Counted from the first letter of the stretch, positions 16,626-25,578 are shown. The stretch: DNA of 64,000 bases from Streptomyces sp. TRM70350 (GCF_019219825.1 NZ_JAHUXH010000020.1:62001-126000), one strand, 5' to 3'. Notes: a model not told the origin generated them from the letters alone. Made by a program: numbers and translations.

Positions 16626-18011
16626 TCACACCTCGGCGTAGCTGAGCTGCGGCTTCTTCTCGGTGGTGGCCTCAGTGGCCGGAACCTGGCCGACCGGGCG
16701 GCGAAGGTATACGGCCCAGGTGACCGCGAAGCAGAGGCCGTAGAAGGCGAGGAAGGCGACGAACGCGCCGGTGCCGGAGCCCACGCTCAGGAACGACTGC
16801 CGGAAGGCCAGGTTGATCCCGAGCCCGCCGAGCGCGCCCACCGCGCCGATCAGCCCCATGGACGCCCCGGACAGCCGCCGTCCGTAGGCCGCGGCCGCCT
16901 CCCCTTCGAGCCCCATGGCCAGGGCCTTGTTCTGGAAGATGCCGGGGATCATCTTGTACGTCGACCCGTTGCCGACGCCGCTCAGCACGAACAGCGCGAT
17001 GAAGGCGACCGTGAACAGCGGCAGCGACTCCTGCATGCTCGCCAGGATGATCACGCCGGTGGCGGCGGCCATGGCGACGTAGTTCCACAGCGTGATCTTC
17101 GCGCCGCCGTACTTGTCGGCGAGCGCGCCGCCCACCGGCCGGATCAGCGAGCCCAGCAGCGGGCCGATGAAGGTGACGTACGCGGCCTGCAGCGGCGTAC
17201 GCCCGAACTGGGTCTGGAGCACCAGCCCGAAGGCGAAGCTGTAGCCGATGAACGAGCCGAAGGTGCCGATGTAGAGGAAGGACATGATCCAGGTGTGACC
17301 GGCCCGCACGGCCTCCTTGGCGGCGCCGGAGTCGTTCCTGAGCGACGCGATGTTGTCCATGTACATCGCGGCCAGCACGGCGGCCACGACGATCAGCGGG
17401 ATGTAGATCCCGAGGAGCACCCGCGGCCCGCCACTCGCCCCGATCACGGCCAGCCCGACGAGCTGCATCACCGGCACGCCGATGTTGCCGCCGCCGGCGT
17501 TCAGGCCGAGGGCCCAGCCCTTCTTCCGCAGCGGGAAGAAGGCGTTGATGTTGGTCATGGAGGAGGCGAAGTTGCCGCCGCCGACCCCGGTGAGCATCGC
17601 GCAGATCAGGAAGGTGGTGAACGAGGTCCCCGGCTCCATGACGACGAACGCGGCGATGGTGGGGACGAGGAGCAGGCTCGCCGAGATGATCGTCCAGTTC
17701 CGCCCGCCGAAGATCGCGACGGCGAAGGTGTAGGGGACGCGGACGATCGCGCCGACCAGCGTGGCCATCGACACCAGGACGAACTTGTCGGCCGGGGTCA
17801 GGCCGTACTCCGGGCCCATGAACAGCACCATCACCGACCACACGGTCCAGATGGAGAAACCGATGTGCTCGGAGAGGACGGAGAAGATCAGGTTGCGGCG
17901 GGCGACCTTCTCCCCGGTCTCCTTCCAGAAGGTCTCGTCCTCGGGATCCCAGTGCTCGATCCAGCGGCCTCCCCTGCTGCTGGATGCGGGGGCTGTACTC
18001 GGGGCTGTCAT
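16626..18011 (-). CDS. narK: Nitrate/nitrite transporter, NarK/NNP family
   Basis: This 461-residue major facilitator of the nitrate/nitrite porter family has about 12 membrane segments. It has the NNP signatures: GVGGGNFASSMTNINAFFP in the first half and a Gly-rich GVGNGSTYKMIPGIF in the second, with basic loops (LRKKGWALGLNAGGGN). It should import nitrate or exchange nitrate for nitrite at the membrane. The start is ATG 18011 with GGAGG at -5. It is followed by a hairpin and then by the nitrate-assimilation regulator gene nnaR, which supports the assignment. Confidence 0.92.
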   Translation of the reverse strand: MTAPSTAPASSSRGGRWIEHWDPEDETFWKETGEKVARRNLIFSVLSEHIGFSIWTVWSVMVLFMGPEYGLTPADKFVLVSMATLVGAIVRVPYTFAVAIFGGRNWTIISASLLLVPTIAAFVVMEPGTSFTTFLICAMLTGVGGGNFASSMTNINAFFPLRKKGWALGLNAGGGNIGVPVMQLVGLAVIGASGGPRVLLGIYIPLIVVAAVLAAMYMDNIASLRNDSGAAKEAVRAGHTWIMSFLYIGTFGSFIGYSFAFGLVLQTQFGRTPLQAAYVTFIGPLLGSLIRPVGGALADKYGGAKITLWNYVAMAAATGVIILASMQESLPLFTVAFIALFVLSGVGNGSTYKMIPGIFQNKALAMGLEGEAAAAYGRRLSGASMGLIGAVGALGGLGINLAFRQSFLSVGSGTGAFVAFLAFYGLCFAVTWAVYLRRPVGQVPATEATTEKKPQLSYAEV

Positions 18012-18166
18012 GACGCCTCCACGGTGCTCCGGGCTCGGTGGTGCTGCTCATCAGTGGCTGAGTCCCGAAGGTAGGGAGGGCGCGTTTCCGGTCTGTGGCG
18101 GTGGGTGACCGGAAAGGAACTTTGCTCTCACCCCGGGTGGGGGTGGGCTGAGAGGTCGCCGGTCGG

Positions 18167-18811
18167 TCAGCTCTGCGCGGACCGACCGTACGGCCCGCTC
18201 GTGAACGGGTTCCCCGGCGTCCGCGCACCCGGCGGCAGATACCGCAGCCGCCCGTTCTCGTCCGTCACCGGCGTGAACCCGGCGGCTTTCAGGCGGGCGG
18301 CGTACGTGGCGTTGCGCCGGCGTCCCAGGGTGAAGGCGACGGCGAGCAGACTCAGGCACGAGCCCCACAGCATCCCGGCGACCAGGAAGGCGCTCTCGCC
18401 GCCGGTGTTCAGCCCGACCACCAGGCTGCCGACGCCGACGGCGAGCACCGCGTACACCAGCCGCTGCTTCTCGGAGTGCCGGCCGGTGAGGTCGAACTTG
18501 ATCCGGGCCCTGAGCAGCTCGAGGGCGTCGGGGACGACCGGCGGCAGGGAGACGCCGTCACCGGCGTTCGGGTACTGCGCCCAGGTCTGCGCTGCCCGCG
18601 CGCGTGCCACGGGGCCGGGGTCGGGCACGAGCAGCATCACCACGGTGTTCCGCGCCCCGCCCAGCCGCACATCGGCGTACTCGTACCCCAACTGCTGGGC
18701 GAAGAAGGCGAGCCGCGCGAGCTTCTTCGCGGACGCCATGGGACAGGTGAGCTCGACGGGCCCTCCGCTCGCCATCAGCAGCAGCATGTTCTGCACCTGG
18801 CGCTTGTTCAT
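18167..18811 (-). CDS. Small membrane protein of unknown function
   Basis: I do not recognise a family for this 214-residue protein. Its N-terminal ~110 residues look soluble (start MNKRQVQNMLLLMASGGPVE, then an AKKLARLAFFAQQLGYEY segment). Two predicted membrane helices follow at about 118-134 and 141-163, and the C-terminal tail is cytoplasmic with basic and Gly/Pro residues. It sits alone between narK and a LysR gene, with all three on the minus strand. The coding bias and the length make it a real gene. Confidence 0.7.
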   Translation of the reverse strand: MNKRQVQNMLLLMASGGPVELTCPMASAKKLARLAFFAQQLGYEYADVRLGGARNTVVMLLVPDPGPVARARAAQTWAQYPNAGDGVSLPPVVPDALELLRARIKFDLTGRHSEKQRLVYAVLAVGVGSLVVGLNTGGESAFLVAGMLWGSCLSLLAVAFTLGRRRNATYAARLKAAGFTPVTDENGRLRYLPPGARTPGNPFTSGPYGRSAQS

Positions 18812-18894
18812 CGGAGCCCCCGATCACTCTGTTCACCTGGGCAACGCGCGGGCAGTCTGTCACGGACCGGTCAGCCCCCGAAGCCGCCGGTGCC

Positions 18895-19860
18895 TCAGTC
18901 GCCGCGCGCGGCCCTGTCCGCCTCCGGCATCCATCCCCCGTCCGGCACCCGCAGCCACCCCTCCTCCCGCCCGACCTCGCAGGCCGCCCGCCGCAGCACA
19001 TCCAGCGCCGGATGCGCCGCCCCCTTCCGCCACACCAGCGACACGGGCGACAACGGAACGGGGTCCACCAGCCGCCGCCGTACCGCCCCGGGCATGGCCG
19101 GGAAGTCCACCACGGCGAGGACCGGACACCGTGTCCTGGCCATCACGCGCTGGAACTCCTCGTCCCCCACCGCAAGCGGCGAGGGCGCCGCGATCTCGAT
19201 CCCGCGCCCCTCGAACAGCCGCCCGGCGAGATCGGTCCACTCCGGCGTCCGCGGATTCCCGGCCCCGGCGTACACGGTCTGCCCCGCCAGCGCGGCCAGC
19301 GGCACCTCCGCCAGCGCCGCCAGCGGATGGTCCTCCGGCAGCACGATCGCCATCGGCTCGTAGCGGACGATCCGGTGCGCCAACTGCCGCCGCAGCGCCG
19401 GATCCAGCCCCGCGAACCGTCCGAACGACGCGTCGATCCGCCCCGCCAGCAGCTCCGCCGCCGCGCCCGTGAGCCCGCTCTCGTAGCGGGCCATCAGCTC
19501 GTACTCGGGGGCGAGTTCGCGGGCTCGGTGCAGCACCCGGCGCGGAGTGCCGAGGCCGGGTGAGTTCAGGTCGACGAGCAGGGGCCTGACCTGGCCGAAG
19601 GCCGCGAGCAGTTCCTCCTGCGCCGCGAGCACCCGACGGGCGTACGGCACCAGCCGCTCCCCGTCCGCCGTCAGCGTCACCTGCCGGGTCGTCCGGACGA
19701 ACAGTTCGGCGCCCAGCTCCCGCTCCAGCCGCCGTACGTCCCTGCTCAGCGCCTGCTGGGCGACGTACAGCCGGGCCGCGGCGCGGGTGAAGTGCAGCTC
19801 CTCGGCGACGGTGACGAAGGCGCGCAGGAGACGGGGGTCGAGGTGGGCGGGAGCGGGCAT
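18895..19860 (-). CDS. LysR family transcriptional regulator
   Basis: This 321-residue regulator has an N-terminal helix-turn-helix (LLRAFVTVAEELHFTRAAARL, YVAQQALSRDVRRLERELG) and a C-terminal effector-binding domain of the periplasmic-binding fold. It is transcribed divergently from an MFS transporter gene 84 bases away, the classic arrangement for LysR control of the neighbour. I chose ATG 19860 (MPAPAHLDPR); an upstream MYVPA start is less likely. No clear Shine-Dalgarno sequence is seen. The effector is unknown. Confidence 0.88.
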   Translation of the reverse strand: MPAPAHLDPRLLRAFVTVAEELHFTRAAARLYVAQQALSRDVRRLERELGAELFVRTTRQVTLTADGERLVPYARRVLAAQEELLAAFGQVRPLLVDLNSPGLGTPRRVLHRARELAPEYELMARYESGLTGAAAELLAGRIDASFGRFAGLDPALRRQLAHRIVRYEPMAIVLPEDHPLAALAEVPLAALAGQTVYAGAGNPRTPEWTDLAGRLFEGRGIEIAAPSPLAVGDEEFQRVMARTRCPVLAVVDFPAMPGAVRRRLVDPVPLSPVSLVWRKGAAHPALDVLRRAACEVGREEGWLRVPDGGWMPEADRAARGD

Positions 19861-19903
19861 GGCGGGAACGTACAACAGAGGTGCGTGAATCCCCGCGCAG
19901 AAG

Positions 19904-19973
19904 GTGTTGGACCCCTTGATCGGCCACGGGCGACGGTTGCCGCATGCCGCAATCCGCCACGGGGGTCCAACAC
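19904..19973. promoter_or_regulatory. Perfect 12-bp inverted repeat in the LysR/MFS divergent region
   Basis: The 12-mer gtgttggacccc at 19904-19915 recurs as its exact reverse complement at 19962-19973. The second arm lies within codons 7-10 of the MFS gene. It could be paired operator halves or an RNA hairpin that covers the MFS start codon. Confidence 0.45.
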
Positions 19974-21191
19974 ACCCCTTACCGCCGCCTGTTCACCCAC
20001 CCCGGCACCCGGGCCTTCACGCTCGGAAACCTCATCGCCCGCCTCCCCATGGGCATGTTCGGCGTGAGCGCGGTCGTGATGATCGCCGGCTCCCGCGGCT
20101 CGTACGCCCTCGCCGGTGCCGTCACCGCGACCGGTCTCGCCGCGACCGCACTGGTCGCCCCCTGGACCGCCCGCCTCGTCGACCGCCACGGCCAGGCCCG
20201 GATCGCCGTCCCCGCCACACTGTGCGCCGCGCTGGGCGGCCTGGCCCTGCTCCTCTGCCTGCACTACGACGCCCCGGACTGGACCCTCTTCGCCGCATAC
20301 GCCGCCACCGCCACGACCCCCAACATCGGCGGCATGTCCCGCGCCCGCTGGGCCCACCTCCTCCAGGGCGACCCCGACGCCCTGCACACCGCCAACTCCT
20401 TCGAGCAGGCCGCCGACGAGCTGTGCTTCATGCTGGGCCCGGTGCTCGCGGCCTTCCTCTGCGGGACGTTCTTCCCGGAGGCGGGCACGCTGGTCGGGGG
20501 CGTCCTGCTGCTCACCGGCATGTTCCTGTTCACCGCCCAGCGCGCCACGGAGCCGCCCGTCGCGCCCCGCACGAAGGCCCGCTCGCCGCTGCGCTCCCCG
20601 GGCATGCCGTGGCTGCTGGCGGTGTTCCTGGCCACGGGCGCGGTGTTCGGCGCGATGGAGGTGGTGACGATCGCGTTCGCGGACGCACAGGGCCACCGCA
20701 CGGCGGGGGGCGTCCTGCTCGGCCTCCAGGCGGCGGGCTCCTGCGCGGCCGGTCTGCTCTTCGGCACGCTGAGGCCCCGCAGACCGGCCGACCGCCGCCT
20801 CCCCTGGTGCGTGGCCGCCATGGCCGCCCTGCTGGCCCTCCCCCTCGCCGCCGTCACCGTCACCTCCTCCCTCCTCGCCCTCGCCCCCGCCCTCCTCCTG
20901 GCCGGGATGGCGACCGCCCCGACGATGGTCACCGCCATGGCGCTCGTCCAGCACCGCACCCCCGCCGACCGCCTCAACGAGGGCATGACCCTCGCCGTGA
21001 CCGCTCTCCTCGGTGGCATCGCGGGCGGCAGCGCACTCGGCGGCTGGACGGTGGAGCAACTGTCGGTGACGGCGGGATACGGGGTGCCGGTCGTGGCGGC
21101 GGGGTCCGCCCTGCTGATCGCTGTCCTGCCCATCGCCCTCAGGCCGTTCGGGCCGTCGAACCGCTTCACTGAAACTCGCCCGACCGATTGA
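19944..21191 (+). CDS. MFS transporter (efflux type)
   Basis: This 415-residue major facilitator has about 12 hydrophobic segments. The first half has RLPMGMFGVSAVVM and the motif-A-like loop ARLVDRHGQARI. It resembles uncharacterised actinobacterial exporters of small molecules rather than sugar importers. The substrate is unknown. The start is ATG 19944. It is divergent from the LysR gene that probably controls it. The end of the gene overlaps a candidate LacI-type operator (21155-21169) that belongs to the next unit. Confidence 0.82.
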   Translation: MPQSATGVQHTPYRRLFTHPGTRAFTLGNLIARLPMGMFGVSAVVMIAGSRGSYALAGAVTATGLAATALVAPWTARLVDRHGQARIAVPATLCAALGGLALLLCLHYDAPDWTLFAAYAATATTPNIGGMSRARWAHLLQGDPDALHTANSFEQAADELCFMLGPVLAAFLCGTFFPEAGTLVGGVLLLTGMFLFTAQRATEPPVAPRTKARSPLRSPGMPWLLAVFLATGAVFGAMEVVTIAFADAQGHRTAGGVLLGLQAAGSCAAGLLFGTLRPRRPADRRLPWCVAAMAALLALPLAAVTVTSSLLALAPALLLAGMATAPTMVTAMALVQHRTPADRLNEGMTLAVTALLGGIAGGSALGGWTVEQLSVTAGYGVPVVAAGSALLIAVLPIALRPFGPSNRFTETRPTD

Positions 21192-21259
21192 CGCCCTTGG
21201 GGGCCGCCCCTATCTTCGGCCGTCGAAGCGCTTCGACATCCCGCATCGAACCAGTTCGA
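21155..21259 (+). promoter_or_regulatory. Cluster of LacI-type operator palindromes before the GH31 gene
   Basis: Three related sites lie here: gtcgaaccgcttcac (21155-21169, imperfect), gtcgaagcgcttcgac (21222-21237, perfect 16-bp palindrome with the central CG typical of LacI operators) and tcgaac-ca-gttcga (21246-21259, perfect with a 2-base centre). They stand upstream of the GH31 start at 21275, and a LacI regulator is encoded at 23524-24534. Confidence 0.7.
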
Positions 21260-21274
21260 GTAAGGGGTCCGGGC

Positions 21275-23524
21275 TTGAAGTTCACCGACGGCTACTGGCT
21301 GCTGCGCGAGGGCGTCACCGCGGCGCACCCGGTCCAGGTCCTCGACGTGACCGCCACCGACGGCGCGCTGGAGATCCACGCGCCGACCCAGCCCGTCCGC
21401 CACCGCGGCGACCTGCTGAAAGGACCGGTCGTGACGATCAACGCGCACGCGCCGATGCCGGGCGTCATCGGCGTCACGCTCACCCACTTCGAGGGCGAGC
21501 AGCCGCGGGGACCGGAGTTCGAGGTGACGACGGAGTCCTTCACGCCGCAGGTGTCGTACGACGACGGCCACGCGACCCTGACCTCCGGCGAGCTGTCCGT
21601 CCGCATCACCCGCACCGGCCCCTGGCGGGTCGACTTCCTCGCCCACGGCCGCACCCTCACCACCAGCGGCCCCAAGGGCATCGGCATCATGCGGGACGCC
21701 ACCGGCGCCCACTATCTGCGCGAACAGCTCGGCCTCGGCGTCGGCACCCACGTCTACGGCCTCGGCGAACGCTTCGGCCCGCTGGTCAAGAACGGCCAGG
21801 TCGTCGACATCTGGAACGCCGACGGCGGCACGGCGACGGAGCAGGCCTACAAGAACGTCCCCTTCTATCTGACGGACGCGGGCTACGGCGTCTTCGTCGA
21901 CCACCCGGGCAAGGTCTCCTTCGAGGTCGGCTCGGAGGCCGTCTCGCGGGTGCAGTTCAGCGTGGCGGCGCAGCGGTTGACGTACTACGTCATCCACGGC
22001 CCCACTCCCAAGGAGATCCTCCGCAAGTACACGGCCCTCACCGGCCGCCCGGCCCTTCCGCCCGCCTGGTCGTTCGGCCTGTGGCTGTCGACGTCGTTCA
22101 CCACGTCCTACGACGAGGAGACGGTCACCTCGTTCATCGAGGGCATGCGGGAGCGCGAGATCCCGCTGTCCGTCTTCCACTTCGACTGCTTCTGGATGCG
22201 CGAGTTCAACTGGTGCGACTTCCAGTGGGACCCGAGGGTGTTCCCGGACCCGGAGGGGATGCTGAAGAGGCTTCATGAAAGAGGCCTGCACGTCTGCGTC
22301 TGGATCAACCCGTACATCGCCCAGCGCTCGCCCCTCTTCGCCGAGGGCAAGGCACTCGGGCATCTGCTGCGCAGGCCCGACGGCAGCGTCTGGCAGTGGG
22401 ACCTCTGGCAACCGGGCATGGCTCTCGTCGACTTCACCAGCCCGGCCGCCCGCGACTGGTACGCCGCGAAGCTGGAGGCGCTGCTCGCGCAGGGTGTGGA
22501 CTGCTTCAAGACCGACTTCGGCGAACGGGTCCCGGTGGACGTGGCCTGGTCCGACGGCTCCGACCCGGAGCGCATGCACAACTCCTACACATACCTCTAC
22601 AACCGCACGGTCTTCGACGTGCTGCGAGGGCACCGCGGCGAGCAGGAGGCCGTCGTCTTCGCCCGGTCGGCGACCACGGGCAGCCAGAAGTTCCCCGTGC
22701 ACTGGGGCGGGGACTGCGAGTCGACGTACGAGGCGATGGCGGAGTCGATGCGGGGCGGGCTGTCGCTGGGGATGTCCGGGTTCGGCTACTGGAGCCATGA
22801 CATCGGCGGCTTCGAGGGCACGCCGACCCCGGCCCTGTTCAAGCGGTGGCTGGCCTTCGGCCTGCTGTCGTCGCACAGCAGGCTGCACGGCAGTTCCTCC
22901 TACCGGGTGCCGTGGCTGTTCGACGAGGAGTCGGTGGCGGTGGCCCGGCATTTCACCCGGCTGAAGCTCCGCCTCATGCCCTATCTCTACGAGGCCGCCC
23001 GCGCCGCCCACACCGAGGGGGTGCCGGTGATGCGGGCGATGGTGCTGGAGTTCCCGGACGATCCGGGGTGCGCGTTCCTGGAGCGGCAGTACATGCTCGG
23101 GCCGGATCTGCTGGTGGCGCCGGTGTTCAGCGACGAGGGGGACGTGACGTACTACGTGCCCGAGGGGACGTGGACGCACTTTCTGAGCGGGGAGACGGTG
23201 ACCGGGCCGCGGTGGGTGCGGGAGCGGCACGGTTTCCTGAGCCTGCCCCTGCTGGTGCGGCCGGGGGCGGTGATCCCGGTGGGCGCGGTGGACGACCGGC
23301 CCGACTATCCGCACGCCGACGGGGTGACGCTGCGGGCGTACGGGCCGCGGCGGGGCGCGCAGGTGACGGTGACCGTCGGGGACGTGGCCTTCACCGTCGT
23401 ACGGGAAGGGGACGTGCTGCGGGCATCCTGCGGTGATCCGTCGGCGCCGTGGGCGCTGGCCGCCGGGGAACGGGTGGCGCGGGCGAGGGCGGGCACCGGA
23501 TTTCTCTCCCTGGAGCTGGACTGA
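21275..23524 (+). CDS. GH31 glycosidase, alpha-xylosidase type
   Basis: This 749-residue family 31 glycoside hydrolase is close to the YicI alpha-xylosidase layout. It has an N-terminal beta-sandwich, then the barrel with FHFDCFWMREFNWCDF, the nucleophile in KTDFGE (Asp414) and the acid/base Asp480 in HWGGDC, 66 residues apart as in YicI. It should cleave alpha-xylosyl or related alpha-glucosyl ends of imported oligosaccharides. No signal peptide is seen, so it is cytoplasmic. The start is TTG 21275 with AAGGGG at -8; an extension to 21188 would run through the operator. Its stop overlaps the LacI gene start (TGATG). Xyloside versus glucoside specificity is not proven. Confidence 0.87.
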   Translation: MKFTDGYWLLREGVTAAHPVQVLDVTATDGALEIHAPTQPVRHRGDLLKGPVVTINAHAPMPGVIGVTLTHFEGEQPRGPEFEVTTESFTPQVSYDDGHATLTSGELSVRITRTGPWRVDFLAHGRTLTTSGPKGIGIMRDATGAHYLREQLGLGVGTHVYGLGERFGPLVKNGQVVDIWNADGGTATEQAYKNVPFYLTDAGYGVFVDHPGKVSFEVGSEAVSRVQFSVAAQRLTYYVIHGPTPKEILRKYTALTGRPALPPAWSFGLWLSTSFTTSYDEETVTSFIEGMREREIPLSVFHFDCFWMREFNWCDFQWDPRVFPDPEGMLKRLHERGLHVCVWINPYIAQRSPLFAEGKALGHLLRRPDGSVWQWDLWQPGMALVDFTSPAARDWYAAKLEALLAQGVDCFKTDFGERVPVDVAWSDGSDPERMHNSYTYLYNRTVFDVLRGHRGEQEAVVFARSATTGSQKFPVHWGGDCESTYEAMAESMRGGLSLGMSGFGYWSHDIGGFEGTPTPALFKRWLAFGLLSSHSRLHGSSSYRVPWLFDEESVAVARHFTRLKLRLMPYLYEAARAAHTEGVPVMRAMVLEFPDDPGCAFLERQYMLGPDLLVAPVFSDEGDVTYYVPEGTWTHFLSGETVTGPRWVRERHGFLSLPLLVRPGAVIPVGAVDDRPDYPHADGVTLRAYGPRRGAQVTVTVGDVAFTVVREGDVLRASCGDPSAPWALAAGERVARARAGTGFLSLELD

Positions 23525-24534
23525 TGGTCAAGATCACGGACGTGGCCCGGCACGCCGGTGTCTCCCCCAGCACGGTGTCCTACGCGATCAGCGGCAAACG
23601 CCCGATCTCGGAGGAGACCCGGCGCCGGGTCGAGGCCTCCATCCGCGCGCTCGGCTACCGCCCGCACGCCGGTGCCCGCGCCCTGGCCAGCAGCAAGTCG
23701 AACGTCCTGGCGCTGGTGGTGCCGTTACGGGCGGGCATCCACGTCCCGGTGGTGATGCAGTTCGCCGTCTCGGTGGTCACCACGGCACGCCGCCACGACC
23801 ACGACGTACTCCTCCTCACCCAGGAGGAGGGCGAGGAGGGCCTGCGAAGGGTCGCGGACACGGCGTTGGTGGACGCGCTGATCGTGATGGACGTCCAACT
23901 CCACGACCCCCGGCTGCCGTTGCTGCGCTCCCTGGACCGCCCGTCCGTCCTGATCGGCTTCCCGGCCGAAGCGGCCGGCCTGACCTGCATCGACCTGGAC
24001 TTCAAGGCGGCGGGTGAAGCCTGCGTGGAGCATCTGGCGGGGCTGGGGCACCGGGTGGTGGCGCTGGTCGGCTCGCCGCCGGAGGTGTACGTGCGGCAGA
24101 CGGCGTTCGCCCAGCGGGTGGTGCAGGGGTTCACGGCGGCGGCCGACCGGCACCGGCTGTCGTCGGCGGTGCGTCCGTGCGAGGCGTCCCCGGCGGCGGC
24201 CCGCGCGGTCGCCGAGCAACTGCTGCGGGAGCAACCGGGATTGACGGGGGTCGTCGTCCACAACGAGGCGATCCTGGAGTCACTGACCGACGCCTTCGAG
24301 CAGTTGGGCCTGCGCGTGCCGGGCGACCTGTCCATCACCGCGATCTGCCCCGACGAGCTGGCCGAGTCCCTGCGCGTACCGGTCACGTCGGTCGCCCTGC
24401 CGTCCACCGAGGTGGGCTCGCGTGCGGTGGAACTGCTGATGCGGAAGCTGGACGGGAAGGGTGTGCCGGAGGCGACGTTGCTGGCGCCGAGGATGACGGA
24501 CCGGGGAAGTACGGGGCGGCGGTCGGTTGCGTGA
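23524..24534 (+). CDS. LacI family transcriptional regulator
   Basis: This 336-residue repressor has the LacI helix-turn-helix at residues 3-25 (KITDVARHAGVSPSTVSYAI), the hinge (LGYRPHAGARALASSKS) and a sugar-binding-protein-like effector domain. It is coupled to the GH31 gene by a one-base TGATG overlap and probably controls it through the palindromes at 21155-21259. Codon 68 is TTA (23725-23727), the rare leucine codon read only by the bldA tRNA in Streptomyces. Production of this repressor may therefore depend on developmental stage. It ends before a strong hairpin. Confidence 0.9.
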   Translation: MVKITDVARHAGVSPSTVSYAISGKRPISEETRRRVEASIRALGYRPHAGARALASSKSNVLALVVPLRAGIHVPVVMQFAVSVVTTARRHDHDVLLLTQEEGEEGLRRVADTALVDALIVMDVQLHDPRLPLLRSLDRPSVLIGFPAEAAGLTCIDLDFKAAGEACVEHLAGLGHRVVALVGSPPEVYVRQTAFAQRVVQGFTAAADRHRLSSAVRPCEASPAAARAVAEQLLREQPGLTGVVVHNEAILESLTDAFEQLGLRVPGDLSITAICPDELAESLRVPVTSVALPSTEVGSRAVELLMRKLDGKGVPEATLLAPRMTDRGSTGRRSVA

Positions 24535-24574
24535 ATCGTGAACCTCTCGATATGGAGGGGGACCCCATAAACAC

Positions 24575-24613
24575 GACGACGGCCCGGTGGTCGAACACCA
24601 CCGGGCCGTCGTC
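24575..24613. terminator. Perfect 17-bp hairpin between the LacI gene and ssrA (bidirectional)
   Basis: Arms 24575-24591 and 24597-24613 are exact reverse complements with a 5-base loop. The hairpin can end the GH31-LacI transcript from the left and the tmRNA transcript from the right. Confidence 0.92.
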
Positions 24614-24634
24614 ACATGGAGATCACGAAGATCG

Positions 24635-25000
24635 TGGAGATGGCGGGAATCGAACCCGCGTCCAACGGTGTGGAACCAGGGCTTCTCCGTGTGCAGTCCG
24701 CTGTGCTTTTCTCGGCCCCGGAGATCACGCGGACAAGTCTCCGACGGGCTCAGTCACTGTTCGGTTTCCCTCTTCACCCCGTGACCGGGATCGAGGTTTA
24801 GTTCCCTAGCTGATGCCAGGATCCGGGTCGGGAACAGCCCCGGGCTGACACTTCGCGAGTCGCTACTTAGGCAGCGAGGGCGAAGGAATCGCGCTTGGTG
24901 TTGGCGATTATTTTTTTCGGCCTGTGGTTTACGAGATCATGGCCGCTTTCTCGACACGCTTCCCCTGCTTCGACAGCCGCTGTCGAAACCGATCATCCCC
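24635..25000 (-). ncRNA. ssrA: tmRNA (ssrA)
   Basis: The 5' end GGGGATG (25000-24994) pairs with CATCTCC near 24636-24642 to form a tRNA-like acceptor stem. The T arm reads GGGTTCGATTCCC. The tag frame lies at 24905-24867 and encodes ANTKRDSFALAA followed by TAA, preceded by the A-rich TAATC context. The genome does not encode the full CCA end after the discriminator base. With SmpB, encoded ~100 bases upstream on the same strand, it rescues stalled ribosomes and tags the nascent peptide for proteolysis. Confidence 0.95.
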
Positions 25001-25098
25001 ATGTTGATTTTTCAAACCCTGCGCCCGCTGTGGGGTGCGGATGCCATCGTACGGGATCAACGCAGCCACGTGCCAGCGTATTCCCGGCGACCGCGGGG

Positions 25099-25578
25099 TT
25101 ACGCCCGCTGCTTGCGCCGCACCGCCGACATCGCCCGCTCCGCCTCGCGCCGGTCCTGCTTCTCCCGCAGGGTCTGCCGCTTGTCGTACTCCTTCTTACC
25201 CCTGGCCAGCGCGATCTCGACCTTGGCCCGGCCGTCCTTGAAGTACAGGGCGAGCGGCACGATGGTGTGACCCGTCTCTCCCGACTTGGACTCCAGCTTG
25301 TCGATCTCCGCGCGGTGCAGGAGCAGCTTGCGCTTGCGCCGGGCGCTGTGGTTGGTCCAGGTGCCCTGGCTGTACTCCGGCACGTGCACGTTGTACAGCC
25401 ACGCCTCGTGCCCGTCCATCTGGACGAAGCCGTCGACCAGCGAGGCCCGGCCCTGGCGCAGCGACTTCACCTCGGTGCCCGTGAGGACCAGACCGGCCTC
25501 GTAGGTGTCGAGGATGTGGTAGTCGTGCCGCGCCTTCTTGTTCTGCGCGATCAGCTTGCGCCCTTTTTCCTTAGCCAT
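25099..25578 (-). CDS. smpB: SsrA-binding protein SmpB
   Basis: SmpB binds the tRNA-like domain of tmRNA and brings it to stalled ribosomes. This 159-residue protein has the family core (NKKARHDYHILDTYEAG, LTGTEVKSLRQG, HVPEYSQGTWTNHSARRKRKLLLH) and the basic C-terminal tail (KKEYDKRQTLREKQDRREAER) that enters the mRNA channel. The start is ATG 25578; an in-frame ATG four codons upstream (25590) is less conserved. It lies between the S41 protease gene (62-base gap) and ssrA, all on the minus strand. Confidence 0.95.
   Translation of the reverse strand: MAKEKGRKLIAQNKKARHDYHILDTYEAGLVLTGTEVKSLRQGRASLVDGFVQMDGHEAWLYNVHVPEYSQGTWTNHSARRKRKLLLHRAEIDKLESKSGETGHTIVPLALYFKDGRAKVEIALARGKKEYDKRQTLREKQDRREAERAMSAVRRKQRA

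Noticed and set aside
21188..21274. Longer start for the GH31 protein
   Set aside because: The added codons run through the operator palindromes, and a good ribosome site precedes TTG 21275.
24635..24665. tRNA gene suggested by the T-arm-like ggttcgattccc sequence on the minus strand
   Set aside because: The arm belongs to the tRNA-like domain of tmRNA: a tag frame, the distant 5' acceptor strand and adjacent smpB are all present.
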